Assembly (NCBI GenBank): GCA_944328665.1
Contig: CALVHS010000055.1
Location: forward strand, 1 to 60,344
Direction of reading: 5' to 3'
DNA length: 60,344 nt
From: an uncultured Clostridia bacterium
GTDB taxonomy: Bacteria > Bacillota > Clostridia > Christensenellales > Borkfalkiaceae
The notes beneath the pieces are model-generated. The model saw only the letters and a list, made by a program, of their open reading frames with translations. It had not been told where the DNA came from and ran no database searches. Position 1 is the stretch's first letter, and every line of letters begins with the position of its first letter. The position numbers and the translations under genes were made by a program. Positions 40,658 to 49,023 of the stretch are shown in pieces.

Positions 40658-41144
40658 CTTCTTCCTCCTGTCCGCATTTTTCGCCGACGCAAAGGCGCAG
40701 GATGTGTTCCCGCGCGGCGAAGGGGTCTGCCACCTCGACGACTTCCGTCCTTCCCTGCTGCGTGCAAACACGCAGGCTGCCCGCACGCACATCGCGCGGA
40801 AGGGCGCCGCCCTCCACGGAGCGGATATCGGCGAGGGGGATGCGCGTATATCCCTTCTTTTTATATTCGTAACAAAAGAGCGCGTCCCCTTCCCGATAGA
40901 TCAAGACGTCGGGGAGCTTTTTTTGCGCGATATAGCGCGCGACGCAATACCCGCCGAACAGGATCGGCATCGCTGCCGCCGCCGCGCCCACGGCGATAAA
41001 CCCCGCGCCCCTGTCCGCGTTGACGAACACGGAAACGAGGGCAGCCGCCGCCAACGCGAACAGCACGGCGCCGCAGACGGCGTCCCATAGCTGTGCGCCC
41101 CTCTTTTGCGCGATGTCCTCGCGCGCGCCATCCGATCCCGTCAT
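40632..41144 (-). CDS. Small membrane protein with PH-like cytosolic domain (paralogue 3)
   Basis: 170 residues: polar, acidic start of ~20 residues, helices at about 22-43 and 48-70, then VLIYREGDALFCYEYKKKGYTRIPLADIRSV, which aligns with the strands of paralogue 2, and a charged C-terminus. First gene of the pair, with GGGAGG upstream. Possibly sensors or scaffolds of the membrane; no experimental precedent that I know. Confidence 0.65.
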   Translation of the reverse strand: MTGSDGAREDIAQKRGAQLWDAVCGAVLFALAAAALVSVFVNADRGAGFIAVGAAAAAMPILFGGYCVARYIAQKKLPDVLIYREGDALFCYEYKKKGYTRIPLADIRSVEGGALPRDVRAGSLRVCTQQGRTEVVEVADPFAAREHILRLCVGEKCGQEEEDAGKGHRQ

Positions 41145-41173
41145 GCTGCGTACCTCCCGCGGAAATCGACTAT

Positions 41174-41225
41174 ATTATACAATATCCGCACGGAAAAAGC
41201 AAGCCCCCGCCGCAAGGCGGAGGCT
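41174..41225 (-). promoter_or_regulatory. trxA terminator overlapping the promoter of the next operon
   Basis: AGCCTCCGCC/GGCGGGGGCT (41216-41225/41202-41211) followed by TTGCTTTTT terminates trxA. TTGCTT (41197-41202) in that tail is also the -35 of a promoter with 17-nt spacer and TATAAT (41174-41179). Confidence 0.7.
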
Positions 41226-41233
41226 AAACGCGC

Positions 41234-41548
41234 TCAAAGATACCTGTCAAGAAATTCCTGCATCGCCGCGGCGGGGGCAAACCCGACGTTTTTGCCCGCG
41301 ACGGCGCCGTCTTTAAAAACCATGATGCAGGGAATGCTCATGATCGAATATTCGCGCGCGAGATCGGGATTGTCATCCACATCGATCTTGACGAACTCCG
41401 CCTTGCCCTCATACGAGCCGGAAAGTTTTTCCAGCACGGGCGCAAGCATGCGGCAGGGGCCGCACCAATCCGCATAAAAATCGACAACGAGCGTCTTTTT
41501 CTCCTGCATCGCGGCGCGGAAATCCGCGCCCTTAAACTGTTTGACCAT
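41234..41548 (-). CDS. trxA: Thioredoxin
   Basis: 104 residues, complete. Active site WCGPC near residues 28-32, VDFYADWCGPCRM, cis-Pro in SIMSIPCIMVF, and the terminal helix. A cytosolic dithiol reductant. Its first codons overlap the 3' end of an RseC-like gene by 17 nt in another frame, so the membrane-redox protein and thioredoxin are coupled. A terminator follows. Confidence 0.96.
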   Translation of the reverse strand: MVKQFKGADFRAAMQEKKTLVVDFYADWCGPCRMLAPVLEKLSGSYEGKAEFVKIDVDDNPDLAREYSIMSIPCIMVFKDGAVAGKNVGFAPAAAMQEFLDRYL

Positions 41549-41984
41549 CTTGAATTCCCTCCTCGGTGGTTTTATTTTCAGTATCGCATATTTCTACGGC
41601 TTCTATGCCGAAGCCGCGCGACCTTGCCAAAAATCTATCTGCCGTAAACACGGCGCCGAACCCGAGCGCCAGCCCCGCAATGCACAAAAGGGCGACCCAC
41701 AGCTCCTTTTCGAAGCAGAGCGCGCCGATCAGCACCCCCAGCCCCGCCAACAGTACGGGGACGATATAGACGATGAAGGAAGCGAGCGCGCGGTTATCCT
41801 TTTCCGCCCGCACGATCACCTCATCCCCCGCCTTGGCGCCGCAGACGTTGAGCGCTTTGACCTTGACGCGGCTTTTGCCCGCCTTGAACGCGCACACCTT
41901 GCAGCTTTCACATTCCGGCTTTTTTTCGATCTGCACGACACAGATCCTGCCCGCCGTCTTGACGACCAGCGCTCGTTCTTTCAT
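41532..41984 (-). CDS. RseC/SoxR-reducing-system-like membrane protein
   Basis: 150 residues. The N-terminal domain has a CxxCxxC motif (CESCKVC, residues 25-31) and a beta-barrel-like stretch (GDEVIVRAE); two transmembrane helices follow (about 69-88 and 96-115), then a soluble C-terminus. This is the RseC/MucC architecture (PF04246), which in E. coli belongs to the rsx system reducing SoxR. No Rnf/Rsx genes are in the window. Overlaps trxA and starts 4 nt before the hisS stop (ATGA-type), so it is part of a hisS-rseC-trxA operon. Confidence 0.82.
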   Translation of the reverse strand: MKERALVVKTAGRICVVQIEKKPECESCKVCAFKAGKSRVKVKALNVCGAKAGDEVIVRAEKDNRALASFIVYIVPVLLAGLGVLIGALCFEKELWVALLCIAGLALGFGAVFTADRFLARSRGFGIEAVEICDTENKTTEEGIQDGQTV

Positions 41985-43240
41985 TGCAGCTTTTCCTTCA
42001 AAAATGAAACGACGTCCTCCGCTTTTACGGTCAAAGAAGAGGAGTTTTGCATATCCTTGACGGTGTAGGCGCCGCTTTCGAGTTCGTTTGAGCCGATGAC
42101 GACGACGTAGCGCGCCCCCGCCTTGCCCGCATATTTGAACTGCGCCTTGACCGAACGCATCGCATGGTCGAAGTCTGCGGAAACGCCCGCTTTTCTGAGC
42201 TTGTCCGTCAACGCGAAAGCAGCTTGCCTGCCCGCCTCATCCAGCCCGGCGGCATACACGCCGAGCGGCGGCTCCTCCGGGATGCGCCTGCCCGTATTTT
42301 CGAGCACCAGCAGCATCCGCTCGATGCCGCTGCCGAAGCCGACCGCGGGAACGGAAGGCCCGCCCAAATTTTCTATCAGGGTATCGTACCTGCCGCCGCC
42401 GAGCACGGTGCCCTGCGCGCCGATGTCGGTGGAGACAAATTCAAACACCGTCTTGGAATAGTAGTCCAACCCGCGTACGAGCGCGGGATCGACCGTATAC
42501 GCCACGCCGCAGGCGCCGAGCAATTCTTTGAGCGCTTCAAAATGCTCGCGGCATTCCGCGCACAGGTAATCCTCCGGCCGGGGCGCGCCCGCGTTGATCG
42601 CCGCGCACTCCTCCTCCTTGCAGTCGAGGATGCGCAGGGGATTCTTTTCAAAGCGCGCATTGCAAGTCGGGCACATCTGCGCGAGATGCGGGCGCAGGTA
42701 TTCCTTGAGTGCCTCGTTGAATTTGGGGCGGCAATGCCGGCAGCCGATAGAATTGAGTTTGAGCCGGATATTTTCCACGCCCAGCGCCGCGATGTAATCG
42801 CGCGCGAGCAGGATGACTTCCGCGTCCGTCTCCGCGCCCTTGCCGCCGAAGATCTCCACGCCGAACTGATGATGTTCGCGCAATCTTCCCGCCTGCGGCC
42901 GCTCGTAGCGGAACACGGGGGTGATATAATACATTTTGAGGGGCATGACGCCGCCCGCCAGGCCGTTTTCGATAAACGACCGCACGACGCCCGCCGTCCC
43001 TTCCGGCTTCAAGGTGACGGAGCGCTCTCCCTTGTCGAGGAACGTATACATCTCCTTGTTGACGATGTCCGTCGTATCCCCCACGCCGCGCAGAAAGAGC
43101 TCGGTATGTTCGAATACGGGCGTACGGATCTCCTTCAGGTCATACAGCGCCGCGATGCGCCTTGCCGTATTTTCGACAAAATGCCATTTATATGCCTCGG
43201 CGGGCAAAACATCTTTCGTTCCCTTTGGGATGTTGATCAT
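41981..43240 (-). CDS. hisS: Histidyl-tRNA synthetase
   Basis: 419 residues, class II. N-terminal IPKGTKDVLP, motif 2 region FRYERPQAGRLREHHQFG, HisA block RGLDYYSKTVFEF, motif 3 AVGFGSGIERML, and a C-terminal anticodon-binding domain. The middle contains repeated CxxC pairs (CRHC, CPTC, CAEC), a known trait of Bacillota HisRS. ATG at 43240. Between it and hslU lie 80 nt without an evident terminator, so read-through from the hslVU operon is possible. Confidence 0.96.
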   Translation of the reverse strand: MINIPKGTKDVLPAEAYKWHFVENTARRIAALYDLKEIRTPVFEHTELFLRGVGDTTDIVNKEMYTFLDKGERSVTLKPEGTAGVVRSFIENGLAGGVMPLKMYYITPVFRYERPQAGRLREHHQFGVEIFGGKGAETDAEVILLARDYIAALGVENIRLKLNSIGCRHCRPKFNEALKEYLRPHLAQMCPTCNARFEKNPLRILDCKEEECAAINAGAPRPEDYLCAECREHFEALKELLGACGVAYTVDPALVRGLDYYSKTVFEFVSTDIGAQGTVLGGGRYDTLIENLGGPSVPAVGFGSGIERMLLVLENTGRRIPEEPPLGVYAAGLDEAGRQAAFALTDKLRKAGVSADFDHAMRSVKAQFKYAGKAGARYVVVIGSNELESGAYTVKDMQNSSSLTVKAEDVVSFLKEKLQ

Positions 43241-43320
43241 AGTAACTCCTGCAAAAAGTGTGCGCCCGCGCGGCGCGCCGCAAAATGCCGAAAGCGTCCC
43301 CGGCTCTTTCGTTTGCCTCT

Positions 43321-44631
43321 TTACAATACGTATTTTTTCAGGTCGCGGTTTTTGATCATCTTTTCGAGGTGCTCGTCGACATATTTTTTGTCAATGGTCA
43401 CCTGCACGGTCGGATAATCTCCGCCCGCGTTGAAAGAGATGTCCTCCAACAGATATTCCATCACCGTGTGCAGGCGGCGCGCGCCGATAGCCTCGCTGGT
43501 CGCGTTCATATCGGCGGAGATCTGCGCGATCTCCTCGATGGCGTCGTCCGTAAACTTCAGATCGATGTTGTCCACGGACAGCAGCTTGCCGTACTGCACC
43601 GTGATGGCGTTCTGCGGCTGCGTCAGGATCTTGACGAAATCCTCTTTGCTCAAACTTTCCAGCTCGACGTTGATGGGAAAACGCCCCTGCAATTCGGGGA
43701 TGAGGTCTTCCACTTTGGAAATATGGAAGGCGCCCGCCGCGATAAAGAGGATGAAATCCGTCTTGACGGCGCCGTACTTTGTCATGACCGTGCACCCCTC
43801 GACGATGGGAAGGATATCCCGCTGCACACCCTCGCGGGAGACGTCCGCGCCCCCTTGGTTGGCTTTGCCGGCGATCTTGTCGATCTCGTCGATAAAGATG
43901 ATGCCCTGCTCTTCCGCGCGGGAGAGCGCTTCCGCCGTCACGCTGTCGTCGTCGATGAGTTTTTCCGATTCTTCGTTGACGATCTGCTGCATCGCCTGCC
44001 TGACGCTCATCTTGCGGCGCTTTTTCCTTTTCGGCAGCATGTCGCCGAAGATGGAGCCGATGTTGATCTCCGCACCGCCCGGCACGATCTCCATGCTTTT
44101 GGGAGCGTCGAGCACCTCTATCTCGATCTGCGTATCGTTATACTTGCCCGCGCGCAGCTCTTCCGCAAGCTTTGCGTCGAACACTTCTTTCGCCATCTCG
44201 CCCCGCTCTCCCTTTTTCATCTCGGAAAGAACGGCGACGATCTTCCTTTCGGCGGCAGCCCCCGCCTTGACGGAGACTTCTTTCATCTTTTCCTCTTTGA
44301 CGAGGCGGATAGAACATTCGACGAGGTCGCGGATCATGCTCTCCACGTCCCTGCCGACATAGCCCACTTCCGTATACTTGGTCGCCTCCACCTTGATAAA
44401 AGGAGCCTTGACCAGCTTTGCGAGCCGGCGGGCGATCTCCGTCTTGCCAACGCCCGTCGGGCCCTTCATGATGATGTTTTTGGGCGTGATCTCCTCGCGG
44501 TCGGCCTCGGAGAGTTTGCTCCGCCTGTAGCGGTTGCGCAGGGCGATCGCCACGGCGCGTTTCGCCTTATCCTGCCCGATGATATATTTATCCAGTTCAT
44601 TGACGATCTGTTTGGGTGAAAGCTGATTCAT
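43321..44631 (-). CDS. hslU: ATP-dependent protease ATPase subunit HslU (ClpY)
   Basis: 436 residues. Walker A GPTGVGKT is at 57-64, preceded by the SPKQIVNELDKYIIGQ start; Walker B GIIFIDEIDKI; sensor-2 and the C-terminal tail KKYVL that docks into HslV pockets. The I-domain lies between. Start chosen at MNQLS, which has GGAGG 7 nt upstream; an ATG six codons earlier overlaps the hslV stop. HslU unfolds substrates for HslV. Confidence 0.95.
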   Translation of the reverse strand: MNQLSPKQIVNELDKYIIGQDKAKRAVAIALRNRYRRSKLSEADREEITPKNIIMKGPTGVGKTEIARRLAKLVKAPFIKVEATKYTEVGYVGRDVESMIRDLVECSIRLVKEEKMKEVSVKAGAAAERKIVAVLSEMKKGERGEMAKEVFDAKLAEELRAGKYNDTQIEIEVLDAPKSMEIVPGGAEINIGSIFGDMLPKRKKRRKMSVRQAMQQIVNEESEKLIDDDSVTAEALSRAEEQGIIFIDEIDKIAGKANQGGADVSREGVQRDILPIVEGCTVMTKYGAVKTDFILFIAAGAFHISKVEDLIPELQGRFPINVELESLSKEDFVKILTQPQNAITVQYGKLLSVDNIDLKFTDDAIEEIAQISADMNATSEAIGARRLHTVMEYLLEDISFNAGGDYPTVQVTIDKKYVDEHLEKMIKNRDLKKYVL

Positions 44632-44645
44632 ACCGTTTCCTCCGC

Positions 44646-45179
44646 TCATACCGATTCGACCGTGATATGATCGTTCGTGAATACGCAGATCTCGCTGGCG
44701 ATCTTGAGCGCTTTCCGCGCGATCTCGTCGGCGGGATAGTCCGTCTCTTTCGCGAGCGCACGCGCCGCCGCCAACGCATAATTGCCGCCGCTGCCGATGG
44801 CACAGACGCCGCCGTCCGGCTCGATGACCTCTCCCCCGCCGCTGATGACGAGCAGCTGGTCTTTATCGGCGACGATCATCATCGCCTCGAGTTTGCGCGC
44901 CCTGTCCGTGCGCCAAAGCTCGGCGAGTTCCACCGCCGAACGCATCAGGTTGCCGGAAAATTTGTTCAGCATCCCCTCGAACCGCTCGGAGAGGGAAAAC
45001 GCGTCCGAAACGCTGCCCGCAAACCCCAAAATGACTTTGCCGTCATAGATACGGCGCACTTTGACCGCATTGTTTTTAAACACGACCGATTCGCCCATGG
45101 TGACCTGCCCGTCACCCGCGATCGCCGTTTTGCCGCCCTTTTTGACGGCGCATATCGTCGTTCCCCTGAATTCAGGCAT
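44646..45179 (-). CDS. hslV: ATP-dependent protease subunit HslV (ClpQ)
   Basis: 177 residues of the proteasome-type N-terminal nucleophile family. The protein begins [17 protein letters not shown], so the catalytic Thr follows a six-residue propeptide, a layout reminiscent of CodW-type HslV, which also has extra residues, and unlike E. coli HslV (MTTIV). [11 protein letters not shown] and the [14 protein letters not shown] region are conserved. Start with GGAGG at 9 nt. Overlaps the trmFO stop region closely and precedes hslU; part of the CIRCE-controlled operon. Confidence 0.94.
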   Translation of the reverse strand: MPEFRGTTICAVKKGGKTAIAGDGQVTMGESVVFKNNAVKVRRIYDGKVILGFAGSVSDAFSLSERFEGMLNKFSGNLMRSAVELAELWRTDRARKLEAMMIVADKDQLLVISGGGEVIEPDGGVCAIGSGGNYALAAARALAKETDYPADEIARKALKIASEICVFTNDHITVESV

Positions 45180-45195
45180 ATATAATGACCTCCGA

Positions 45196-46512
45196 TCACG
45201 AACTTTCCGCTTCGCGCGCGAGGCGCGCGGCGGCTTGCAACGCCCTTTCGGCAAACATGCGTTTTTTGAGCGCCTTATCCCTGACTTCCCGTTCGAGCGG
45301 GCGCAGGATCCCGTAGTTGGCGTTCATCGGCTGAAAATCGGCGTTCGGCGCAGCGACATACGCAGCCAAAGCGCCCATGACCGTGCGCGTATCCGCAGGC
45401 AGCGGGGGCTTGCCGCGCATCTTGGCGAGGCAGTTCGCCGCCGCCCAAATGCCGCTCGCCGCGCTCTCAACATACCCTTCCACGCCCGTCATCTGTCCCG
45501 CAAAAAAGATCTTTCCGTCCGCTTTGAGGGAGCCGTCCGCCGACAGCACGGCGGGAGAATTTAAAAAGGTGTTGCGGTGCATGACGCCATAACGCAAAAA
45601 TTCTGCATTCCTCAGGGCGGGGATCATGGAAAACACCCGCTTCTGCTCGGGAAATTTCAGATTGGTCTGACATCCCACGAGATTGTACGCCGTGCCCTCG
45701 CGATTCTCCTTGCGCAGCTGCAGCACCGCATACGGACGCCTGCCGTCTTCACCGTACAGGCCCACGGGTTTGAAGGTGCCGAAGCGCAGGGTATCCCTCC
45801 CGCGCAACGCCATGATCTCGACGGGCATGCACCCCTCGAAGACGTCCCGCTTGTCAAAATCCCGCACGAGCGCCCGCTCCGCCGAAAGCAGGGCGTCCAC
45901 AAACGCCTCGTACTCCTCCCTGTCCATCGGGCAGTTGACGTAATCGCCCTCCCCTTTTCCGTAACGGTCGGCGGTAAACGTCGCCCCGCGATCGATGCTC
46001 GACGCCGAAACGATGGGCGCCGCCGCGTCATAGAAAAAGAGGCAGCCGCCCAGCCGCGCGGCGAGATCCGCCGCCAGCTTTTCCCCCGTCAAAGGCCCGG
46101 TGGCGACGATCGTCCATTCGCCCTCGGGGATGTTCTCCGCCTCTTCACAGACAAAGCGGATGTTCTCCGTTCTGCCGAGTTTTTCCGTGACGCAGGCGGC
46201 AAACGCATGCCGTTCCACGGCGAGCGCCCCCCCGGCGGGCACGCGCGTCTTTTCCGCCGCTTCCATCGTGACCGAACCAAACAGGCGCATCTCTTCCTTC
46301 AAGAGGCCGCAGGCATTGCCGTACACGTCCGCGCTTTTTAAAGAATTGCTGCACACCAGTTCGCAAAAGGACGGGTCGGAATGGGCGGGCGTAAATTTTT
46401 TCGGCTTCATGTCTACGAGGTCGACGCCGACCCCGTGCGAAGCGAGATAATGCGCCGCCTCGCACCCGGCAAGCCCCGCGCCGATCACTTTTACGCGCGC
46501 CTCTCCTTTCAA
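45196..46512 (-). CDS. trmFO: Methylene-THF--tRNA (uracil-54-C5)-methyltransferase TrmFO
   Basis: 438 residues, FAD-dependent. [16 protein letters not shown] is the Rossmann start; [12 protein letters not shown], the GPLTGEKL segment and [18 protein letters not shown] are TrmFO signatures, with the catalytic Cys pair region conserved. It makes m5U54 in the T-loop using methylene-tetrahydrofolate. The start is TTG at 46512: GGAGG lies 8 nt upstream and no ATG fits. The first gene after the CIRCE operator, and co-transcribed with hslV-hslU. The usual xerC between trmFO and hslV is missing. Confidence 0.93.
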   Translation of the reverse strand: MKGEARVKVIGAGLAGCEAAHYLASHGVGVDLVDMKPKKFTPAHSDPSFCELVCSNSLKSADVYGNACGLLKEEMRLFGSVTMEAAEKTRVPAGGALAVERHAFAACVTEKLGRTENIRFVCEEAENIPEGEWTIVATGPLTGEKLAADLAARLGGCLFFYDAAAPIVSASSIDRGATFTADRYGKGEGDYVNCPMDREEYEAFVDALLSAERALVRDFDKRDVFEGCMPVEIMALRGRDTLRFGTFKPVGLYGEDGRRPYAVLQLRKENREGTAYNLVGCQTNLKFPEQKRVFSMIPALRNAEFLRYGVMHRNTFLNSPAVLSADGSLKADGKIFFAGQMTGVEGYVESAASGIWAAANCLAKMRGKPPLPADTRTVMGALAAYVAAPNADFQPMNANYGILRPLEREVRDKALKKRMFAERALQAAARLAREAESS

Positions 46513-46556
46513 AACGTTGTCCTCCGCTCAAAATTGGCAGTTTACCTATTTGATTG

Positions 46557-46583
46557 TCAGCACTCTATATGTCAGAGTGCTAA
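46557..46583 (-). promoter_or_regulatory. CIRCE operator (HrcA site) on the trmFO-hslVU promoter
   Basis: TCAGCACTC-N9-GAGTGCTAA, one mismatch from the consensus TTAGCACTC-N9-GAGTGCTAA. It sits directly downstream of the -10 (TATAAT, 46588-46593), with TTGACA (46612-46617) 18 nt upstream of that, so bound HrcA would block the start site. No hrcA, dnaK or groE gene lies in the window. Confidence 0.93.
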
Positions 46584-46587
46584 ACGC

Positions 46588-46617
46588 ATTATACTCCATT
46601 CTCCTCGCACTTGTCAA
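46588..46617 (-). promoter_or_regulatory. Promoter of trmFO-hslV-hslU
   Basis: TTGACA (46612-46617), 18 nt, TATAAT (46588-46593) on the minus strand. Confidence 0.9.
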
Positions 46618-46644
46618 GGATTTCGGCAAATTTTTCAAAAAAAT

Positions 46645-48945
46645 TTACTCGCCTGCCTTTTCGGCTTCGGGGGAAGGCTCTTCATAGTCGCAGGCGGAAC
46701 ACTTGACCGCCTTGCCCTTTTTGACGAGATATTTGCCGCACTTGGGGCATTTTTTCCCCGTGGGCTGATCCCAGCTCATAAATTTGCAGGCGGGATAGCG
46801 CGAGCAGCTGTAATATACCTTGCCCGCCTTGCTCTTCATCCGCTCGGCGGGAGCGCCGCAGACGGGGCAGACGCCCGCAAGGTCTGCGATGCGTTTGTTG
46901 GTGCCGCATTTGACGCAATTCAGATATTTGCCGTACCTGCCCGTGCGGTAGATCATCTTTTCTCCGCATTTGGGGCAGGGAACGTCGGACACTTCGCTTT
47001 CAAAGGGCAGGATGGTCGAACATTCCGGATAATTGGGGCAGGCGAGGAATTTTCCGTATTTTCCGCTCTTGACCACCATGTTCGCGCCGCACTTGGGGCA
47101 CTTCGTCTCGGAGATCTCTGCCCCTTCGCTTTTGATGTTGGAACAGGCGGGATAGTTGGAACAGGCGAGGTAGCTGCCGTAGCGGCCCGTCTTTCTCACC
47201 ATCGGATGCCCGCACTTTTCGCAGAGGATGTCCGTCATTTCCGCCCCGTCGTTGGAGGCAAAGACGAGTTTCTCCGCAAACGGCGGATAAAAGTCGGCGA
47301 TGATCTTGTGCCAGTCCTCCCCGCCCTCCTCGATATGGTCGAGCTGGTCTTCCATCCTGGCGGTAAACCCGACGTCCATGATATCGGTAAAATATTTGAG
47401 GAGAAGGTCGGTGATCTGAAAGGCGACCTCGGTCGGCACCATATACTTGCCTTCCTTGGTCACATACTTGCGGCGGCTGAGAACGGAAATGATGGAGGCA
47501 TAGGTGGAAGGCCTGCCGATGCCCTTGTCCTCCATCGCCTTGACGAGGGAAGCATCCGTATACCGCTGGGGGGGCTTGGTAAATTTTTGTTCGGGCAGAA
47601 GGCGGACGAGATCGACCCGCTCTCCCTCTCTCAGCTCGGGCAGCAATTTGGCGTTTTCCGCCTCGTCCTCCTCCTTTTTGGCGACGTCCTGGTAGACGGC
47701 GGTAAAGCCGGCAAATTGCAGCGTCCTGCCGCTCGCCTTAAAAGTATAGCCGCTGTTGTCGATCTTGATCTGCACGCTGTTGTAGAGCGCTTCGCTCATC
47801 TGCGAGGCGATAAAGCGCTCATAGATGAGTTTGTACACGTTGAAATGCTTTTTGTCGAGCACGCCTTTCATGCTTTCGGGCGTGCGGGTGATGTCGATGG
47901 GGCGGATACATTCGTGCGCGTCCTGCGCGTCCTTCTTGGATCTATAAAAATTCGGCTTTTCGGGGATATATTCCCTGCCGTATTTTTCGGCGATGAAACT
48001 GCGCGCGCGCTCCTGCGCCTCGGCGGAAACGCGCACGGAGTCGGTACGGATATAGGTGACGAGGGCGATATGCCCCTCCTTTTCCGTATCGATGCCTTCG
48101 TACAAGTGCTGCGCCACGAGCATGACTTCCGGAGAGGTCATGCCGAATTTGTTGGACGCGTCCTGCTGCAGCGTAGAGGTGGTGAAGGGTGCGGGCGCAT
48201 GCGATCTTGCGAGCGCCTTTTTTACCTCGCGGACGAGATAGGGCTTGCCTTCGATGGCGGCGAGCAGCTCGTCCGTCTCCGCTTTGTTCGACGGCTTATA
48301 CTTTTTGCCTCCCTTTTCGGAGAGGAGCGCCTTGAAGGGTGCGCACGCCTTGGGCGCGTCCTGCAATTCCGCGTTGATGTTCCAGTATTCTTCGGGGACG
48401 AACGCCTTGATCTCCCGCTCGCGGTCGACGATCAGACGGAGCGCCACCGACTGCACGCGGCCGGCGGAAAGGCCGGAACGGATGCGCTTGCACAGGAGCG
48501 GGGACAGCTTATATCCCACCAGCCTGTCCAAAACGCGGCGCGCCTGCTGCGCGTCGACGAGGTTATAATCGATCTCGCGCGGGTGCTGCAGCGCCGCCGT
48601 GACGGCCTTGGGGGAGATCTCGTTAAATTCGATGCGGTTTTTGCCGTCCTTGAGCTTTAAGGCGTCTTTCAGGTGCCAGGAGATCGCCTCCCCTTCCCGA
48701 TCGGGGTCGGTCGCAAGATAGACGTTATCCGCTTTGGCCGCCTCTTCGGAAAGGCGCTTGATGATCGCCTTCTTTTCGGGCGTGATGACGTAAGTCGGCT
48801 CGAAATTGTTGGCGACGTCCACGCCCAAACGCTTTTCGGGAAGGTCTCGCACATGCCCGCCGGAAGCGTCCACCTTATATTTCCCTTTCAGGTATTTTGC
48901 GATCGTTTTCGCCTTGGAAGGCGATTCGACAATGATCAGATCCAT
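46645..48945 (-). CDS. topA: DNA topoisomerase I
   Basis: 766 residues, type IA. TOPRIM start LIIVESPSKAKTI and TDPDREGEAISWHL; active-site Tyr in VTYIRTDSVR; SAGRVQSVALRLIVDRE; and five C-terminal zinc-ribbon-like CxxC units (for example CEKCG...CSNYPAC), which bind DNA. Removes negative supercoils. Start at ATG 48945 with AAGGAG upstream. An in-frame extension upstream has no support. Preceded by dprA, the common Bacillota order. Confidence 0.96.
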   Translation of the reverse strand: MDLIIVESPSKAKTIAKYLKGKYKVDASGGHVRDLPEKRLGVDVANNFEPTYVITPEKKAIIKRLSEEAAKADNVYLATDPDREGEAISWHLKDALKLKDGKNRIEFNEISPKAVTAALQHPREIDYNLVDAQQARRVLDRLVGYKLSPLLCKRIRSGLSAGRVQSVALRLIVDREREIKAFVPEEYWNINAELQDAPKACAPFKALLSEKGGKKYKPSNKAETDELLAAIEGKPYLVREVKKALARSHAPAPFTTSTLQQDASNKFGMTSPEVMLVAQHLYEGIDTEKEGHIALVTYIRTDSVRVSAEAQERARSFIAEKYGREYIPEKPNFYRSKKDAQDAHECIRPIDITRTPESMKGVLDKKHFNVYKLIYERFIASQMSEALYNSVQIKIDNSGYTFKASGRTLQFAGFTAVYQDVAKKEEDEAENAKLLPELREGERVDLVRLLPEQKFTKPPQRYTDASLVKAMEDKGIGRPSTYASIISVLSRRKYVTKEGKYMVPTEVAFQITDLLLKYFTDIMDVGFTARMEDQLDHIEEGGEDWHKIIADFYPPFAEKLVFASNDGAEMTDILCEKCGHPMVRKTGRYGSYLACSNYPACSNIKSEGAEISETKCPKCGANMVVKSGKYGKFLACPNYPECSTILPFESEVSDVPCPKCGEKMIYRTGRYGKYLNCVKCGTNKRIADLAGVCPVCGAPAERMKSKAGKVYYSCSRYPACKFMSWDQPTGKKCPKCGKYLVKKGKAVKCSACDYEEPSPEAEKAGE

Positions 48946-49023
48946 AGAGGCTCCTTTTGCTGTTTCCGTCATTTTGCAGAAAAATCCCGCCGCACGCGCA
49001 GCCTTCTGCAAAAGGCGCGGCGC

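Noticed and set aside
42376..42740. CxxC-rich stretch in hisS as an inserted zinc domain or a fused module
   Set aside because: Such Cys pairs in this region are ordinary for Bacillota HisRS.
46381..48660. Long plus-strand frame of about 760 codons
   Set aside because: Antisense shadow of topA and trmFO; no ribosome site, no recognisable motif.
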